A stretch of 64,000 nucleotides of DNA from Impatiens glandulifera (GCF_907164915.1 NC_061870.1:1347501-1411500); one strand, 5' to 3'. Positions 42,500-54,239 are shown, counted from the first letter of the stretch. A program made the numbers and translations. The notes: a model not told the origin generated them from the letters alone.

Positions 42500-43080
42500 T
42501 CCCTAATTATGTGGTGCTGTTCTGGAAGTATAATCCGTTGAGAAGTAGAACACCGGTCATTATGTGTTCCCTTCCACCCTCCCATGTGACCTTTTCTTTA
42601 GTGCTCAGATCAGATCCCCACGTGGCTTGCCCTACCATAAGTGTACCATTCGCCTATTTTTTGGCTCCATTTTTGTTACTATAACTTTTCTTTTATTGGT
42701 GGAACGGTGAAAATCCAAACCCTAAGCGTTGTCCCTTTCTTTTACTAAATCTATATATCCTGTTAACTCATTCAGATCTACTTTTGATTTTCGTTTTGAT
42801 GGTCATTTAGTGAGAATAAGAAAAACAATAGTGAAAATTCAATATATATTTATCTAAGAAATAATATTTATTTATTGGTGGAGAAAACAAACGAGTCATT
42901 GATGGTACCCTAATGATTGAAGGCTGTGATAGTGTGCATGTTCCCCTCTCACAGGGCACAAATTTGTGGCCCATCCATGTGTGCACATGCGCCCTGTTTG
43001 GTTCAATCCACTCATTTTCCCCCTAAGGACCTCATTCATGCGCCACCACTTTCAGAAACACATCAACACCTTGTTTGATC
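42500..43080. other. Low-copy-looking stretch with G-box
   Basis: Noticeably more GC and pyrimidine-rich than its surroundings, with CCACGTGGC at 42619 (plant G-box) and CTATATAT at 42759. It could be a decayed host promoter or gene flank. No ORF follows. Confidence 0.3.
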
Positions 43081-43500
43081 TGAGATTTTTTTTCATTTTT
43101 TTAAAAATAAAATATTGGTTTATGTGAATTATGGGTTATTCACTCATTCTTTTTATTTAGATTAAATGTCCAATATAATTTACATAAAGATTTATTGTTT
43201 TTGGAATTAAATATATATATTTGGAGATTTAAATAATTTGTAAAAAAAAGTGATTTATGAAGTTGGTTTGAACGTATGTCAAAATGTGATGTTAAGAGGG
43301 AAACTCAGAATATTATGTCAATATTTTTTGCACTTGTTTATTCAACCTTGAAACCTTTTACAAACTGCCCATGTTGTCTTGCATGTGTTCAATAATTACT
43401 CAATTAAGTTATCTCATTAATTACATTTTTATATAAACAAAGGAATTTGTTTTTTTTTTAATTTTTACTTAAAATGTGTTAATGGGCTTCTTTTGTATGG
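43081..43500. other. Unassigned AT-rich DNA
   Basis: Nothing recognised. Confidence 0.3.
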
Positions 43501-44172
43501 TCAACGAAAATTATCCCTCGACACCAGTTCATCCTATGGCTCACCTTTTAGGAAAGACTCAGCACTCGTGATCGTATCAGCAAGTATATGAGCATCCCGG
43601 ACGCGAACTGTCTTTTATGCAGACGAAATGAAGATACCATAGATCACTTATTCGGGAGCTACTGTATTGCTTCAGAGTTTTGGGACAGATTCTATAAAAT
43701 CTTGGAGCTGATCAGTTTCCCGAGCGAATGAAATGAAATCAAAGAGCGTCACTACTCAAAGCCAAGGGAAATACATTTGCAACAAGCGTGTTCAAGTGCG
43801 GCTTTGGAGCAGTGGTGTATAACATTTGGCAAGAATGGAATGCAAGGGTATATGGCAGAACCCGCAGGAGCATTGAAGAGTTATGGAAATATATTGTATC
43901 GGATTGCAGCGCCCTCGCGGGAACGTGGAGAAGAATTCCAAGCACGGAGCAGAACTGGAATTTACCGTTTTTTGAACTCACTATAATTAAAAGCATCATA
44001 ATCAACGAATTCATTTACGTTTTTATCTTTTTAGCTTTTATTCAGAATGTTACGATTTCAAAATCATTCTAGGCCTGTCTAGAATGATCTCTTAAATTTG
44101 TAGTTTTTTTTCCGTTTTTAAGAATTTTTAATGAAATAACGTTAAGTCGTTTTTCCAAAAAAAAAAATAAAG
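43501..44172 (+). mobile_element. 5'-truncated L1 LINE with zinc-knuckle (zf-RVT) end of ORF2 and poly-A
   Basis: The reading frame gives PRHQFILWLTF, a stop, ERLSTRDRI, then CLLCRRNEDTIDHLFGSYC, the C-x2-C...H...C knuckle found at the end of plant L1 ORF2. After a shift near 43740 it continues with FKCGFGAVVYNIWQEWNARV, then SIEELWKYIV, then NLPFFE, and stops near 43987. An untranslated tail of about 180 bases ends in an A-rich tract at about 44157-44172. The 3' tail is shared with 46381-46798. I could not find a target duplication. Confidence 0.82.
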
Positions 44173-45509
44173 ACAGTTAAGTTAATTTGTATTTCTTTTT
44201 AACAAAAAGATAATGACATATTCTAATTTAAAAATGTAACTATTTTCAAATAATTTGTCAATTCTCAATTGGCCGAATTGTCAAATGTTTTTTATTGGTA
44301 GTTAATTTAGATTTCAGACATTTTTTTTCAAAATACGGAATTTGGGTTTTTATTGTTAAAGTTAAAACAAAATAAGATTTTGTCTTAATAGTTATAATGC
44401 TATTAATTTATTATCTACGTTAAATTTATATAAGTAGTTTAACTACCAAATTTCAGCTAATTAAGTGTTTTGACTACCAATTATCTAAAATACGATAGTT
44501 AAAACCATTAATTTTCTAAAATTCGGTGGTTAAATTAATGATAAGAATATTTTATTTATTTATTTATAATGACACGTAAATAATAAGTTAATGACGTTTA
44601 AAACTTTTAAGAATAAATCTCATTTTTGTATAAATTTAATAATTAAGAGTTTGAAATTGTGAATTGGAAAAGAAGATGTCTGAAATCTCAATTGACCCAA
44701 TAAGAAGTCTTAATTTGACAATTCAACCCTTATCGATTAGACTAAATTAATTATACCTACAAACTTAATTAAATTAATAACATGGTTTCTAAAGAGAATC
44801 ATTTAACCTCTTAAGAAAATAAAAATTACTAAAATAAAAAGTGAAACTAGATTTTTAAAATTTGGTACACAAAAGTTTAATTGAACTTCATTTAGTGAAA
44901 ATTTGTGAATTCTTTTAATATGCTAATTTTTTTTTGTGTGTGATGCATTTATGTCTTCAAAATTACATTGATAGAGAGATGGTTGCCTTGAAGGTTGGGT
45001 CTTTTTTTGGAGCGGTGGGGATTTTTTGTAACATCAGCTTTTATTATGTTATTTTAGGTTTTTAACCGAGTTATTTGAAAGTTCTTATTTGTTAAAAAAA
45101 AAAAAATCAATTATTTAGGTTAAATTATTAATATGCGTGTAGGATTTTGAAAGTTTATTTTTATCAGAATAAAATTAAATGTATTTTAATATTCTAAATG
45201 ATTAATTAGATAAATTGATAATTAAAAAGATTAATAATATGATAAAAGATTTCAAAACATTAATTAAAAATCACCCATCAAAAGACTTAAGAGCATTAAA
45301 ATTTTTAATTTATGGACTGTCTAATTAAATCTAGACTTTTTTTTAGAAGCAGTTAGATCAAGTGAAATGAAGATATATATATATATTATATATTAAAATT
45401 AGGGTATTTTTAGTGGGTAAGCTTCCATTACTTTTAAAAGTTGTAAATTTATATATTTTCAGCTATAAACAGAAACACTAGTGAAATAAAGGTTATTAAA
45501 AATAATATG
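44173..45509. other. Unassigned AT-rich DNA
   Basis: Several short inverted AT stretches, no gene. CACTAGTG at 45476-45483 might be a transposon end but has no partner. Confidence 0.3.
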
Positions 45510-45750
45510 GATGATGGCTAATATTTTTTTTTATTAGTGACGGCGACCAAAGAACCATTGCTGATAAAAAAATTATCATGGAGGGTAAAGTAACGTCGTC
45601 CCTTTTAATTATTATCAACGACGGCGTTTATAACGAAAATTGTCGCTGATAATAATTATCAGGGACGACGTTACTTTGACTTCTTTGATAATTTTTATCA
45701 GCGACCGTTTTTTGTCACCGTCACATTTAAAAAATATCAGCGACGACGTC
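45510..45750. repeat. Long near-perfect palindrome (fold-back), about 110-bp arms
   Basis: The inner arms 45587-45622 and 45642-45677 (AAAGTAACGTCGTCCCT... and its complement) surround a 19-base loop. Complementarity continues outward through GTGACGG(C/T)GAC and TTATCAGCGAC words to about 45515 and 45750. The transcript would form one long hairpin. The GCGACGACG words continue to about 45800. Confidence 0.85.
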
Positions 45751-46363
45751 GTAGATGATAATGTTTTCCCGCCACATTTTTAGAACGATTATCGGCGACG
45801 AAATTATGTTTTCAACTTGCGGATATATTCACGAAGGGACTTTTGAGAGTTCTTTTTGAAAAATTCCGATCAAATCTCAACCTACATCGCACACCTACTT
45901 CGATTCCAGGGTGTAATAAATGTAATCAATTAATAGTTATATTGAGTTTTTCTATATATTGTTCGCCTAATTAATATATTGAAGATCTCTAAATTAATGG
46001 TTAAATTAGTGGATCTCAATGTTATAATCTTGTATATAGTATACATTTTAAAATAAATAAAACAATATATTGTATTCTTTTATATTTTTTTTAAATATAG
46101 GATACTAGCATTTCTTTCACATTTATGACACAATTTCTCCATCTATTATCAATTATCAATGAGATACAATAAAACAAAATCAATTTTAGTTAAAAATAAA
46201 TTTTGTTATATATTTTAATTCAAAATATGTTTTCAATATTTATATATGTTTTTCTTATGCATTATTATGGATAGAATATCAAAACATTTGCCTGAAGATG
46301 TAAATAGTTAATTAACAATGATAGGATTATTATCTATGGTTTTTGTATATTTCGACGTTGATT
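45751..46363. other. Unassigned AT-rich DNA
   Basis: Residual GACGACG-type words at the left, nothing else. Confidence 0.3.
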
Positions 46364-46380
46364 AAGATTTGCGGATATAA
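46364..46380. repeat. Target-site duplication of L1 copy 2 (left)
   Basis: AAGATTTGCGGATATAA, identical to 46799-46815. Confidence 0.9.
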
Positions 46381-46798
46381 TTTCAACATCAAAGGGTCAG
46401 TCAATTGTTGCCAATCAATACAAGATATAATTGGCGAGAATGGAATGCAAGAGTATATGACAGAACCCACATGAGCGTTGAAGAGTTATGAAAAGATATT
46501 TTATCGGATTGCAGCGGATTGCAGCGCCCTCGCGGGAACGTGGACAAGAATTTCAAGCACGAAGGAGAATTGGAATATCTGTAGGAACTGGAATTTACCG
46601 TTTTTTAAACTCACTAGAATTGAAAGTATTGTAATTAGATAATTCATTTACGTTTTTAGCTTTTTAGCTTTACTCAGAATGTTACGACTTCAAAATCATT
46701 CTAGGCTTGTCTAGAATGATCTCTTAAACTCGTGATTTTTTCCTATTTTTTAGAATTTTTAATTAAATGACGCTAAGTCGTTTTTCAAAAAAAAATAA
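46381..46798 (+). mobile_element. Second 5'-truncated L1 LINE copy with 17-bp target duplication
   Basis: Its 3' part matches the LINE at 43501-44172 from (C/G)(A/G)AGAATGGAATGCAAG to the poly-A. It contains a small internal duplication (GGATTGCAGC twice) and stops. The first 50 or so bases do not match the other copy. Perfect 17-bp flanks show target-primed insertion. Confidence 0.9.
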
Positions 46799-46815
46799 AA
46801 GATTTGCGGATATAA
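46799..46815. repeat. Target-site duplication of L1 copy 2 (right)
   Basis: AAGATTTGCGGATATAA after the A-tract. Confidence 0.9.
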
Positions 46816-47039
46816 ACTTAATAACTACGTACCTGTCAAATAGATGATTTTTATACATTTTTTCAAATTTAATATTATAAACTTACTCTTCATATATATA
46901 TATATATTTGATAATAAATCACACAGTTATAAAAAAAAATCTAAACAAAAAGTTACTAAAACACTTTAATTCTAACAGAAACTATCATTATATTCTCATA
47001 AACACTTCAACACAAAATAGATCAAATAACTTGACAATG

Positions 47040-47505
47040 GTAAAAAAACGTCAATATCAATGATTTTTATCGTTAATATATTGAACGTTTCTATTAAATA
47101 ATAGCAACAGCTCAAAAAACTATTAACATTTATTGGTAAAGCCTCCGTATATATTACTCAAACATTAAATATTAATCGTTTGGGGCGGTTGTTATTAAGC
47201 AGTATCAACTGTGGTAAAACTGTGGTAAAAGTTGTTGTCTTTACTCAATATCAACTATCAACCGTTCTAAGAACCAACCGTTTTTCTAAAGTTACTATTA
47301 TAAGCAATATCAAACGTTATAAAGATTATTGTCATTACTCAATATTAACTGACATTAGATCTGTTATTAATAATCAATGTCAACCGTTTTATAGACGGTT
47401 ATTATTAAGAAATAACAATAGTTTATAATATTAACTGTTTGTTTTAAAGACTGTTATTATTAATCAATATTAACTGTTATTAAAAAAATTGTAATTATTC
47501 AATAA
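47040..47505. repeat. Degenerate repeats with inverted AACCGTT / AACGGTT words
   Basis: Loosely periodic (about 55-65 bp) words CAATATCAAC(C/T)GTT, TTATAGACGGTTATTATTAA and TTACTCAATATTAACTG in both orientations. It looks like a subterminal region of a DNA transposon, but no ends were identified. Confidence 0.5.
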
Positions 47506-48149
47506 TCACTACAATAAATTGTTTTTCAAATGGTTAATCATATTATATTTCGAGTGTGTTTTGATGTTGTTCTAAATGTTTTTCATAATACTTGAACGAC
47601 TCTTTTATGTCATATTATTTAAAAAAATAAAGAGAAAAGATAAAATATAAATAAAATCACAAACCAAATAACTACAGTAAATAAAGTGATGAAATAGCTA
47701 GCTAATAAAGACCTCAATTAAGGAACTTACTTGGATGAGCCCGGTTGTGGCCGGAAGCAATTTTGGTCGAGTAGACAGTTATGGCAAGCTATTATCCAGG
47801 TTTTCAATGACTGACTAAGTTGTAAATAAAGTAAAACGGTTTGTGATTAATAATATGATCACAAAGTTCTATAAAAAAAATATGAATAAGAATAATCTAA
47901 TTGAAAAAACTGATCTTCGATGAGAATTCTACTATAATACAAATGATCTTTCGGAGTTAAAAATAACATAATGATAGAGTTGAGAGAAGACGTTGAGGAA
48001 GGAGAGAGGCGTCCCAGATCTTCTACTACCGATTTCGGTATTCCCCTGTTTCGAACCAATAAAAATGCAGCTTGAATATTATATTATTATATTAGGTTCG
48101 GGTTTAAAAAAAGATATATCCGTAACCCGGATATAACACTCTTCCTTCC
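47506..48149. other. Unassigned DNA left of the MULE-like region
   Basis: A 66-codon frame on the minus strand at 48059-47859 has no recognised motif. CCCGGATATAACACTCTTCC and CCGGGTTC words lie near 48125. Confidence 0.3.
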
Positions 48150-48930
48150 GGGTTCAGCTTGAGAAGCGGAAATGAGTGAAGCTTCCTTCGCTTCACTCTA
48201 TTTAACATCACCCGCCTTAAAAGCACAAAGTGAAGCTTCCTTCGCTTCACTCCGTTTTACATCACCATCCTAAGAAACGTAAAAGAGTGAAACTTCCTTC
48301 GCTTCACTTAATTTTATATTACTTTTACATCAGTCTTATAATGTAAAAAGGAGTGAAGGAAGCGTTATTCATTTAAACTTGCTTCACTCCGTTTACATAA
48401 GTCTTATAACTTTCATGTAAAACCACTAACACATTCATGTAAAAATATTTATACCTTCATGTAAATCCTACTAGAGAATAAAATATGAAACAAGTGCTAA
48501 CAATTGAAGATTGCTTCATTTATATTTACAGCGCTAAAAAAGATGAAATGAGTGCTAACGAGTGAAGCTTGCTTCACTAGGTATCTACAACGCTTATGAG
48601 AGTAAAACAAGCGCAACCTAGTGAAGCTTGTTTAACTTATATTTACAACACTTATATGAGTAAAACAAGCACTACTTAGTGAAGCTTGCTTCACTTTGTT
48701 TTTACAGCGCTGATAGAATTGAAATAAGCTTTACCTAGTGAAGCTTGCTTTACCTCTATTTATAGTACTAATAGAAGTAAAACAAGTTTCTCTCATGTGC
48801 ACTTGCTTCAATTCTTTTTACAATTTAAATAGAAGTGAATCTATCTTCATTCATGTTCACTTGCTTCACTTTTATTTACATTGTTAATAAAAGTGAAGCT
48901 AGCTTCACTGAAGTAATATTTTAAATATAT
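48150..48930 (+). repeat. Palindromic array, left block
   Basis: The unit has AGTGAAGCTTGCTTCACT (an 18-bp near-palindrome), then TCTATTTACAGCGCTAATAG, then AAGTGAAACAAGCGCTACCT. About 12 units, diverged. The segment 48400-48490 (TTCATGTAAAACCACTAACA and following) matches in reverse 55560-55690 and 58370-58450. Confidence 0.85.
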
Positions 48931-49389
48931 AAAAACTTTTCCATTTGCACTCCCACTATTCACTTTCTCTTTCATCATTTTTTCAATGTCTAGAACAAAT
49001 CTTCTTTGCTACAATCTTCTCAAAAAAATGAAATTTGTTGGTGGAGACATCGAAGGTTCTTTGTGGTCTTTGGGATTATGTTAATGCAACCTTGGATCCC
49101 TTGAAGTTTGTAGCAACTTGATGTTGTACATCTTCGATTTCTTTGTTAGAAATCGTCGGTTGAGTTTTTGGTTTCTTTTTACAGATTCAGGTTAACAGAC
49201 GACTTCATCCGAAAAAATTGTGAAGATGATTGAAATCAAAAAAGAAAATGAATAGTCACTTTATCTCTCTTTTCACCAACGAGACTGGAAAAAAAAGAGC
49301 AAGAGAATGTTCATCTTCTTTTCTGTTTTAATCGTCTTACCAAAGTGTCTGAATGAAGTTGTTTGTTAACTAGGTAAAACCCTAAAACC
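48931..49389 (+). other. Segment between array blocks, matches in reverse the right arm
   Basis: TTTGCACTCCCACTATTCAC and following match the reverse complement of about 57350-57400. In the right arm that sequence is the leader of the second transposon gene, so this is likely a decayed leader and start of an inverted copy. No intact ORF. Confidence 0.45.
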
Positions 49390-49690
49390 GCGCTAATATA
49401 AGTGAAACAAACGCTACCTAGTGATGATTGTTTTACTTCTATTTAAAACGCTACTAATAAAAGTGAAACACGCGCTATTCAGTGAAGCTTTCTTCACTTA
49501 TTTTTACATCGCTATAGAAGTGAAACAAGCGCTTCCTAGTGAAGTTTGCTTCACTTCTATTTACAGCGCTAATAAGAGTGAAACAAACTCTATCTAGTGA
49601 AGTTTGTGTCACTTCTATTTAAAACGCTAATAGAAGCGAAGAAAGTTTCACTCGGTTGCGCTTCGCTTGTAATTTTTAATACAAATTAAT
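49390..49690 (+). repeat. Palindromic array, second left block
   Basis: Same unit and orientation as 48150-48930, about five units (GAAACAAGCGCT(A/T)CCTAGTG and following). Confidence 0.85.
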
Positions 49691-49879
49691 ATATCATTAA
49701 TACAAATTTTATACTTGTTTATGATTATTCTCTCTCTCCAGTTTTCTCTTTCACAGCAATTCGAATATGGCGCTCTCTCTCACGGCGATTCACGATTTCT
49801 CACTTTACTTCAAAGTTTTTTACCATAACCATCTCCGTAGCTCGCGAAAATGGTACGTACAACAAAATTGATCATTTTT

Positions 49880-50075
49880 GTTCATATTTATGAAACCCTA
49901 CTTTGAGAATGGTACACACGCATATTTTGTTCATATATAGGAAACTCTACTTCAAAAATATTATGTTTAATGAAATAGTTCTATTTTGTTCATATTTAGG
50001 AAACTCTACTTCGAAAATGTTACGTTCAATGAAATTGTTCATATTTAGGAAACCATACTTTGGTTTCATAAATTA
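49880..50075 (+). repeat. Minisatellite, four units of about 45-65 bp
   Basis: TTTGTTCATATTTAGGAAAC followed by TCTACTTCGAAAATGTTACG, starting at about 49879, 49926, 49985 and 50037. It lies in a probable intron: a frame ATGGCGCTCTC... at 49767 ends in AAAATGGTACGTAC, which would fit a splice donor. Confidence 0.7.
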
Positions 50076-50329
50076 TTTCCAAGAAATGCTACTATGATGT
50101 TAGAAAAAGTTATTTTTTTAAATAACAATGTCCCATTTCTTAATATGCAGACAACAAACAACAAAATTGTCTTAGTCGCTGTAGGCAAACAAATTATTTT
50201 TTTTGAGGTAATGCATTATATTGTGAAGATAATGAATTATTCTCTCTACTAACCATGTTCATATGATGTAATATTGTATGTAATGACCATGTTCTTTTAA
50301 GAGATAATATAATTGTTTGACATAGTTGT

Positions 50330-51030
50330 TGATGGTGAAATTTGTTGGTACTTGTGGTGCAAGGGTGTCTAAGTTGTGGAGAAATAATGTTACTCATGTT
50401 ATAGCTATGAATGATGCTAATGGTGAATGCGGTAGAACTCTCAAAGTATTCAAGGCAATATTGAATGGGAGATGGGTCCTTACAATTAATTGTGAGTCTT
50501 TTAACAAGATTCGCTTCATTTTATTTTTAAATATATAAACTTTTGGAAACTAAATAAAAATGGTTTTTATGTAGGGACAAAAATATTAATAAAAGCAAAA
50601 AGTAATGTTGATGAGGAACCGTATGAGGTTAAGCTATATAATCATAAGTGCCATGATGTCCCTAGAGCTGACAAACTTTAGTCTTTGAACAATATAATTT
50701 TGATCTGATTCTTCATCCATGTGACATTGCTTATGAGTTGAAAACTAAAATTTTTATGTTTTTCAACTGCCGAAACTATTCATCACATCTTAGAAACAAG
50801 ATCGTATAACGTTGATAATTATTAAAGGAGGTAACACTAAAGAAATAGAAAAAGATTTGATGTTGGTGGTGCCAAGTGTAGACAAAAGTGTAATAGTATA
50901 CTACAGTAATGATAGCACGATAAATATAGTGATGGATGAAGAGAGGGCTATAGAAATGGATTATCATGATGTTTCTCACATTTGTTTATTGGAATCTATT
51001 GATGCTTGTCATTTGCATCATTTTCGTACT
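50330..51030 (+). pseudogene. BRCA1/BARD1-like tandem BRCT remnant
   Basis: First BRCT, 50338-50493: GTCGARVSKLWRNNVTHVIA, then a GRTLKVFKAILNGRWVLTI end. VTHVI followed by RTLKxxxAILxGxWVL is the plant BRCA1/BARD1 BRCT pattern. The frame then hits GTGAGT-like sequence and a probable intron (about 50493-50573). Next exon, 50595-50680: VDEEPYEVKLYNH, the linker seen in plant BARD1. Second BRCT, about 50760-51020: LIIIKGGNTKEIEKD, SVIVYY, EERAIEMDYHDVSHICLLES and IDACHLHHF. Stops and shifts lie between the pieces. The normal proteins bind phosphopeptides in DNA repair and chromatin control. Here it sits inside the MULE-like region, same strand as its transposase. Most likely captured or invaded. 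Confidence 0.72.
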
Positions 51031-51196
51031 TCACTTATTTTCTCCTTCTTTAGACTTTTTGTTAACAATAATACAAACTTTCAATCTTGATCTTATAACC
51101 TAACTTGGTGATTTAGAATAAATTTATAAAATGTAATTTAATGATCAGCACGATTTAATAATTTATATTTTTTTGTCTAATTCTAAGATTCTATCT

Positions 51197-52330
51197 GATT
51201 TTGGATATTTTAGAAACGTGGTTTGTTTTGACATGACCTATTAGAAGAATAACGAAGGTCGTCCAATTAGGTTGTTTGTAGATGTTAATCATCACAAACA
51301 ATCTATTAATTTTGGTGTCGCTCTATTATGCGATGAAACTGCTTTGACTTTTGAATTGTTTGAGACTTGTACCACAACTATGTTTGGTAAAAAACCAACA
51401 ACCATTCTCATAGATGTGGCGATGGATAAGGCCTTGACATCTAAATATCCTGAAACAAACCATCATCTGTGTGTTTGGCACATTTTTTAAAATGCAGCCA
51501 TACATTTAAGTGACGTGTTTCATGAGTTCAAAGAGTTTTCAAAGAATTTTTCTTCATGTATATATAATTTTGATGAAGAGAGAGAATTCCTCGAAGCCTG
51601 GAATTAAATGTTGATAAAGTATGTGCTTGAGGACAATGATGGGTTGAAGCGTATATTTTGCATTATAAAAAATTGGGCTTTAGCATTTGGACGATATATA
51701 TTTTGTGCTAATATGACTACAACACAAAAAAGTGAGAGCATGAACAATCTCTTGAAAATTTATGTCTTTTACAAACATAAGTTCTTGAAATTTTCAAACA
51801 CTTCAACACACTAATTGAGTAACATATATATAATGAGTTAAAAGTTGATTTCAAATCAATTACTAGTGTGCTAATTTTGTCCTACTCCATTGAGATCTTA
51901 AAGATCTTAAAGGATGCAAGTAGTGTTTATACTCTAGAGGTATTTAAGTGTTTTGAAAAGCAATGATTTATGTCACATGATTGTGGTGTAAAAATGTTTG
52001 AGGATGTTGATAAACACACAAAATATAAAATAACTCCCCATAAGAGGAGATACCATCATATAGTTACAATGGATAAAAAATGTGATAGCATTGAGTGTAA
52101 TTGTCGTAAATTTGATTTTGGTGAAATTTTGTGCTCTCGTATTCTGAAGATATTCACGATGAAAAATCTGATGAATATTTCTACTGACTTGATATTAAGT
52201 GGGTGGACTAGAACCGCAAAAAATGGATATTTTGGAGTAACAAATTCAACAGTGAACAACAGTAATGTTGATTCAAAAGAAGTTCAAAATATTCGATATA
52301 GAGATTTGTGTTGCTTGTCTATGCATTTAT
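51197..52330 (+). pseudogene. FAR1-type MULE transposase remnant with SWIM zinc finger
   Basis: The frame from 51197 reads the transposase core: NVVCFDMTY (first catalytic Asp), NNEGRPIRLFVDVNHHKQ, FGVALLCDETALTFELFETC, KKPTTILIDVAMDKAL, and CVWHIF. It then continues with a CIYNFDEEREFLEAWN block and the FCANMTTTQKSESMN box typical of FAR1/FHY3 relatives. In-frame stops lie at 51242, 51488 and 51605. A frameshift between 51814 and 51970 leads to the SWIM domain, CNCRKFDFGEILCSR, where the final His is Arg. The N-terminal FAR1 DNA-binding domain is not found. BRCT pieces occupy that place. The third catalytic residue (Glu) was not identified with certainty. Confidence 0.82.
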
Positions 52331-53149
52331 TTACAAAGGCAGCAGTAAGAGATAACACTAGTGCCAATGTTTCTATAGCGTCAGTAAACATCTTTCATAA
52401 AGGCAAGAGGTGGTCTCATGGCCATATTAGGCATCATATTCTCATGTTGAGATTTCTCATTCTAAGGTTGTTGATTCAGACGATGCTCCTTTTAAGGTTA
52501 CTCTTTATAAGGTAGCTCCTTTTATCTCCTTCCTATATTGTAAAAAGAATAAGTCCTTCTTAAGTAGCTCCTTCTCAGTTAGATCCTTTAAAGGATCCTC
52601 ATTCTCTTCTATCATTGGAATGTGTAGCAATCAATAGCTCTACCTTGTCCAAACCCCCTCATATTTGGACTCATACTTTATCCTCTCGTACATCTTATTG
52701 TTATCCCAGCATCCCAAAATTGGGAAAATCCTTGTGATGTTTCTTTATACCTTGTGCTCAATGACTCGGTCAAAATGGAACAGCTATTCTATAAATATAT
52801 TATGTTCATGAATTAAAAATTAATAACCTACAACATGATACTTAGATATCATTTAAAAACTCACCGAAACAATCGTTAGTGATCCATATCAAATGATGTC
52901 TTGTTTTCGTGCCACTTAAGAACATTATCCACAAGTCCTTCTAAGGTAAACTTGTAATAGTTGAAATCTTTTATTTTAGATACATCCTGTATGGATTTCT
53001 AAATTTTGAATCTGCAAAAGAAATATTATAGTGCTTAACATGAAGGCTTAAATCATTTTATATGAAGGATGAAATAGTATTACATGAAGGTTGAAATAGT
53101 TTTACATCAATTTTTATTAAGAAGTTTGGTTATACCTGCATTGTGGATT
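52331..53149. other. Region between MULE transposase and the minus-strand gene
   Basis: Repeated TAGCTCCTT(C/T)T and GATCCTTT words at 52505-52605. Weak minus-strand coding look, nothing nameable. Confidence 0.3.
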
Positions 53150-54114
53150 TTTAGAAGTCCATAAAAAACTGAAGACAACATAAACAACGAATTCTATTTG
53201 AAAGTTGATGTCTCCAGCTTTGTTCTATAGAATTCTTTTATACATTTCATAGGTTTGAGGACCTCCCTTGTTATCCTTCTCCACGCCTTCAGATTGTCCT
53301 TGTACTCCTACTTGTCTAAGTCGACTCCCATGGACTCTTCAATTTCTAATTCCTCTCTCAGGATGTTCAATACACATTTAACATCCTCTTCTTCAATCTA
53401 AATCTCCTCTCTACTATTCAAAATGATGTATCTCCTTCTGGATTTGAAGAGACTCACAATGCTTTGGGAGAAATTCACTAGGCATTTAGATATGCCAAGT
53501 TAAAGAAGAGAACCAAATCTAATGTCCCTCACTACATCTTTTTGTTCTTCAGATAAATTTTGAATGAGGTTACAATGGCCCATTAGAGAGATTCGAGTCT
53601 TAAATAGTGGAGCTTCAAAAAACTTTCTTTTCTTAAGAGGTTTCTCATTAAATTCTTCATTTGCTATTATTGTCAGTATGTTCTAGGGTGTCGAGTGCTT
53701 GCTTGATGCTATGGGTTTTCTTTTCCTTAGTTGAACTCTACAAATAATATGTGTATAGCGTAAATAGAAGAATTGAACAACTACAATATTAAAATAGAAA
53801 GCAATCAAATATATACATTATTTACTTTAAATGAGTTACCTTCTATTTTGATTTTCCATTTTTGTCATTGATTCAATAAATGGAATAATTTGTTTATGTG
53901 AATCTTGATTATGAAATAAGAGATAATCGTATATCTTCAAAACAATTAAGAAAAACTCGAATGATAAACCTTTTTTTACCATTTTTGTTGACAAGACCAC
54001 TACTTCATAAACACTTTTCATAAATATTTGATATCGTGCCAAAGGAAGAGATACCGGAAGAGAAGTTACTTCAAATGCGAAAAATAGAGTGAATTCAGAA
54101 GAGAAAATAAGCAT
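53150..54114 (-). pseudogene. Second transposon gene (Ulp1-MULE-associated type?), copy 1
   Basis: Minus strand: ATG 54114, an open first piece of 92 codons (MLIFSSEFTLFFAF, LSFEFFLIVLKIYDYLLFHN). Then about 53690-53180: KKRKFFEAPLFKTRISLMGH, NLSEEQKDVVRDIRFGSLL, stop, LGISKCLVNFSQSIVSLF, EEEDVKCVLNILREELEIEE, and AWRRITREVLKPMK. The order G(F/S)LL - L/I-S-K - a W/F-S/D segment - I-x-x-E/T-D-V-x-x-V-L resembles the N-terminal region of plant transposon proteins that carry Ulp1-like protease domains. No protease part is visible. The family label is my inference. A second copy lies at 56440-57370. Confidence 0.45.
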
Positions 54115-54239
54115 TTACGATTTTAATTAGAAAATAGGCGAACGAGTAGTGTAAAGAAAATCAACAAGCATGAAAGGGTAGATAGAGAGAGAGTCTGTAA
54201 GACAATGTGCGGTAAAGCTTTATTAGTTTATAAAAAATA

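Noticed and set aside
42500..43080. Promoter of a host gene with a G-box
   Set aside because: No downstream coding sequence can be seen, so it is listed only as an unassigned low-copy-looking stretch.
43501..44172. Target duplication for the first L1 copy
   Set aside because: Searched by eye around 43390-43500 for the bases after the A-tract (AGACAGTTAAGTTAATTTG). No convincing match.
45476..45483. CACTAGTG as a second CACTA transposon end
   Set aside because: No matching inverted end or 3-bp duplication was found, and the eight bases can occur by chance.
47507..47513. CACTACA as a CACTA end next to the repeats at 47040-47505
   Set aside because: It faces away from the repeats that would be its subterminal region, and no partner was seen.
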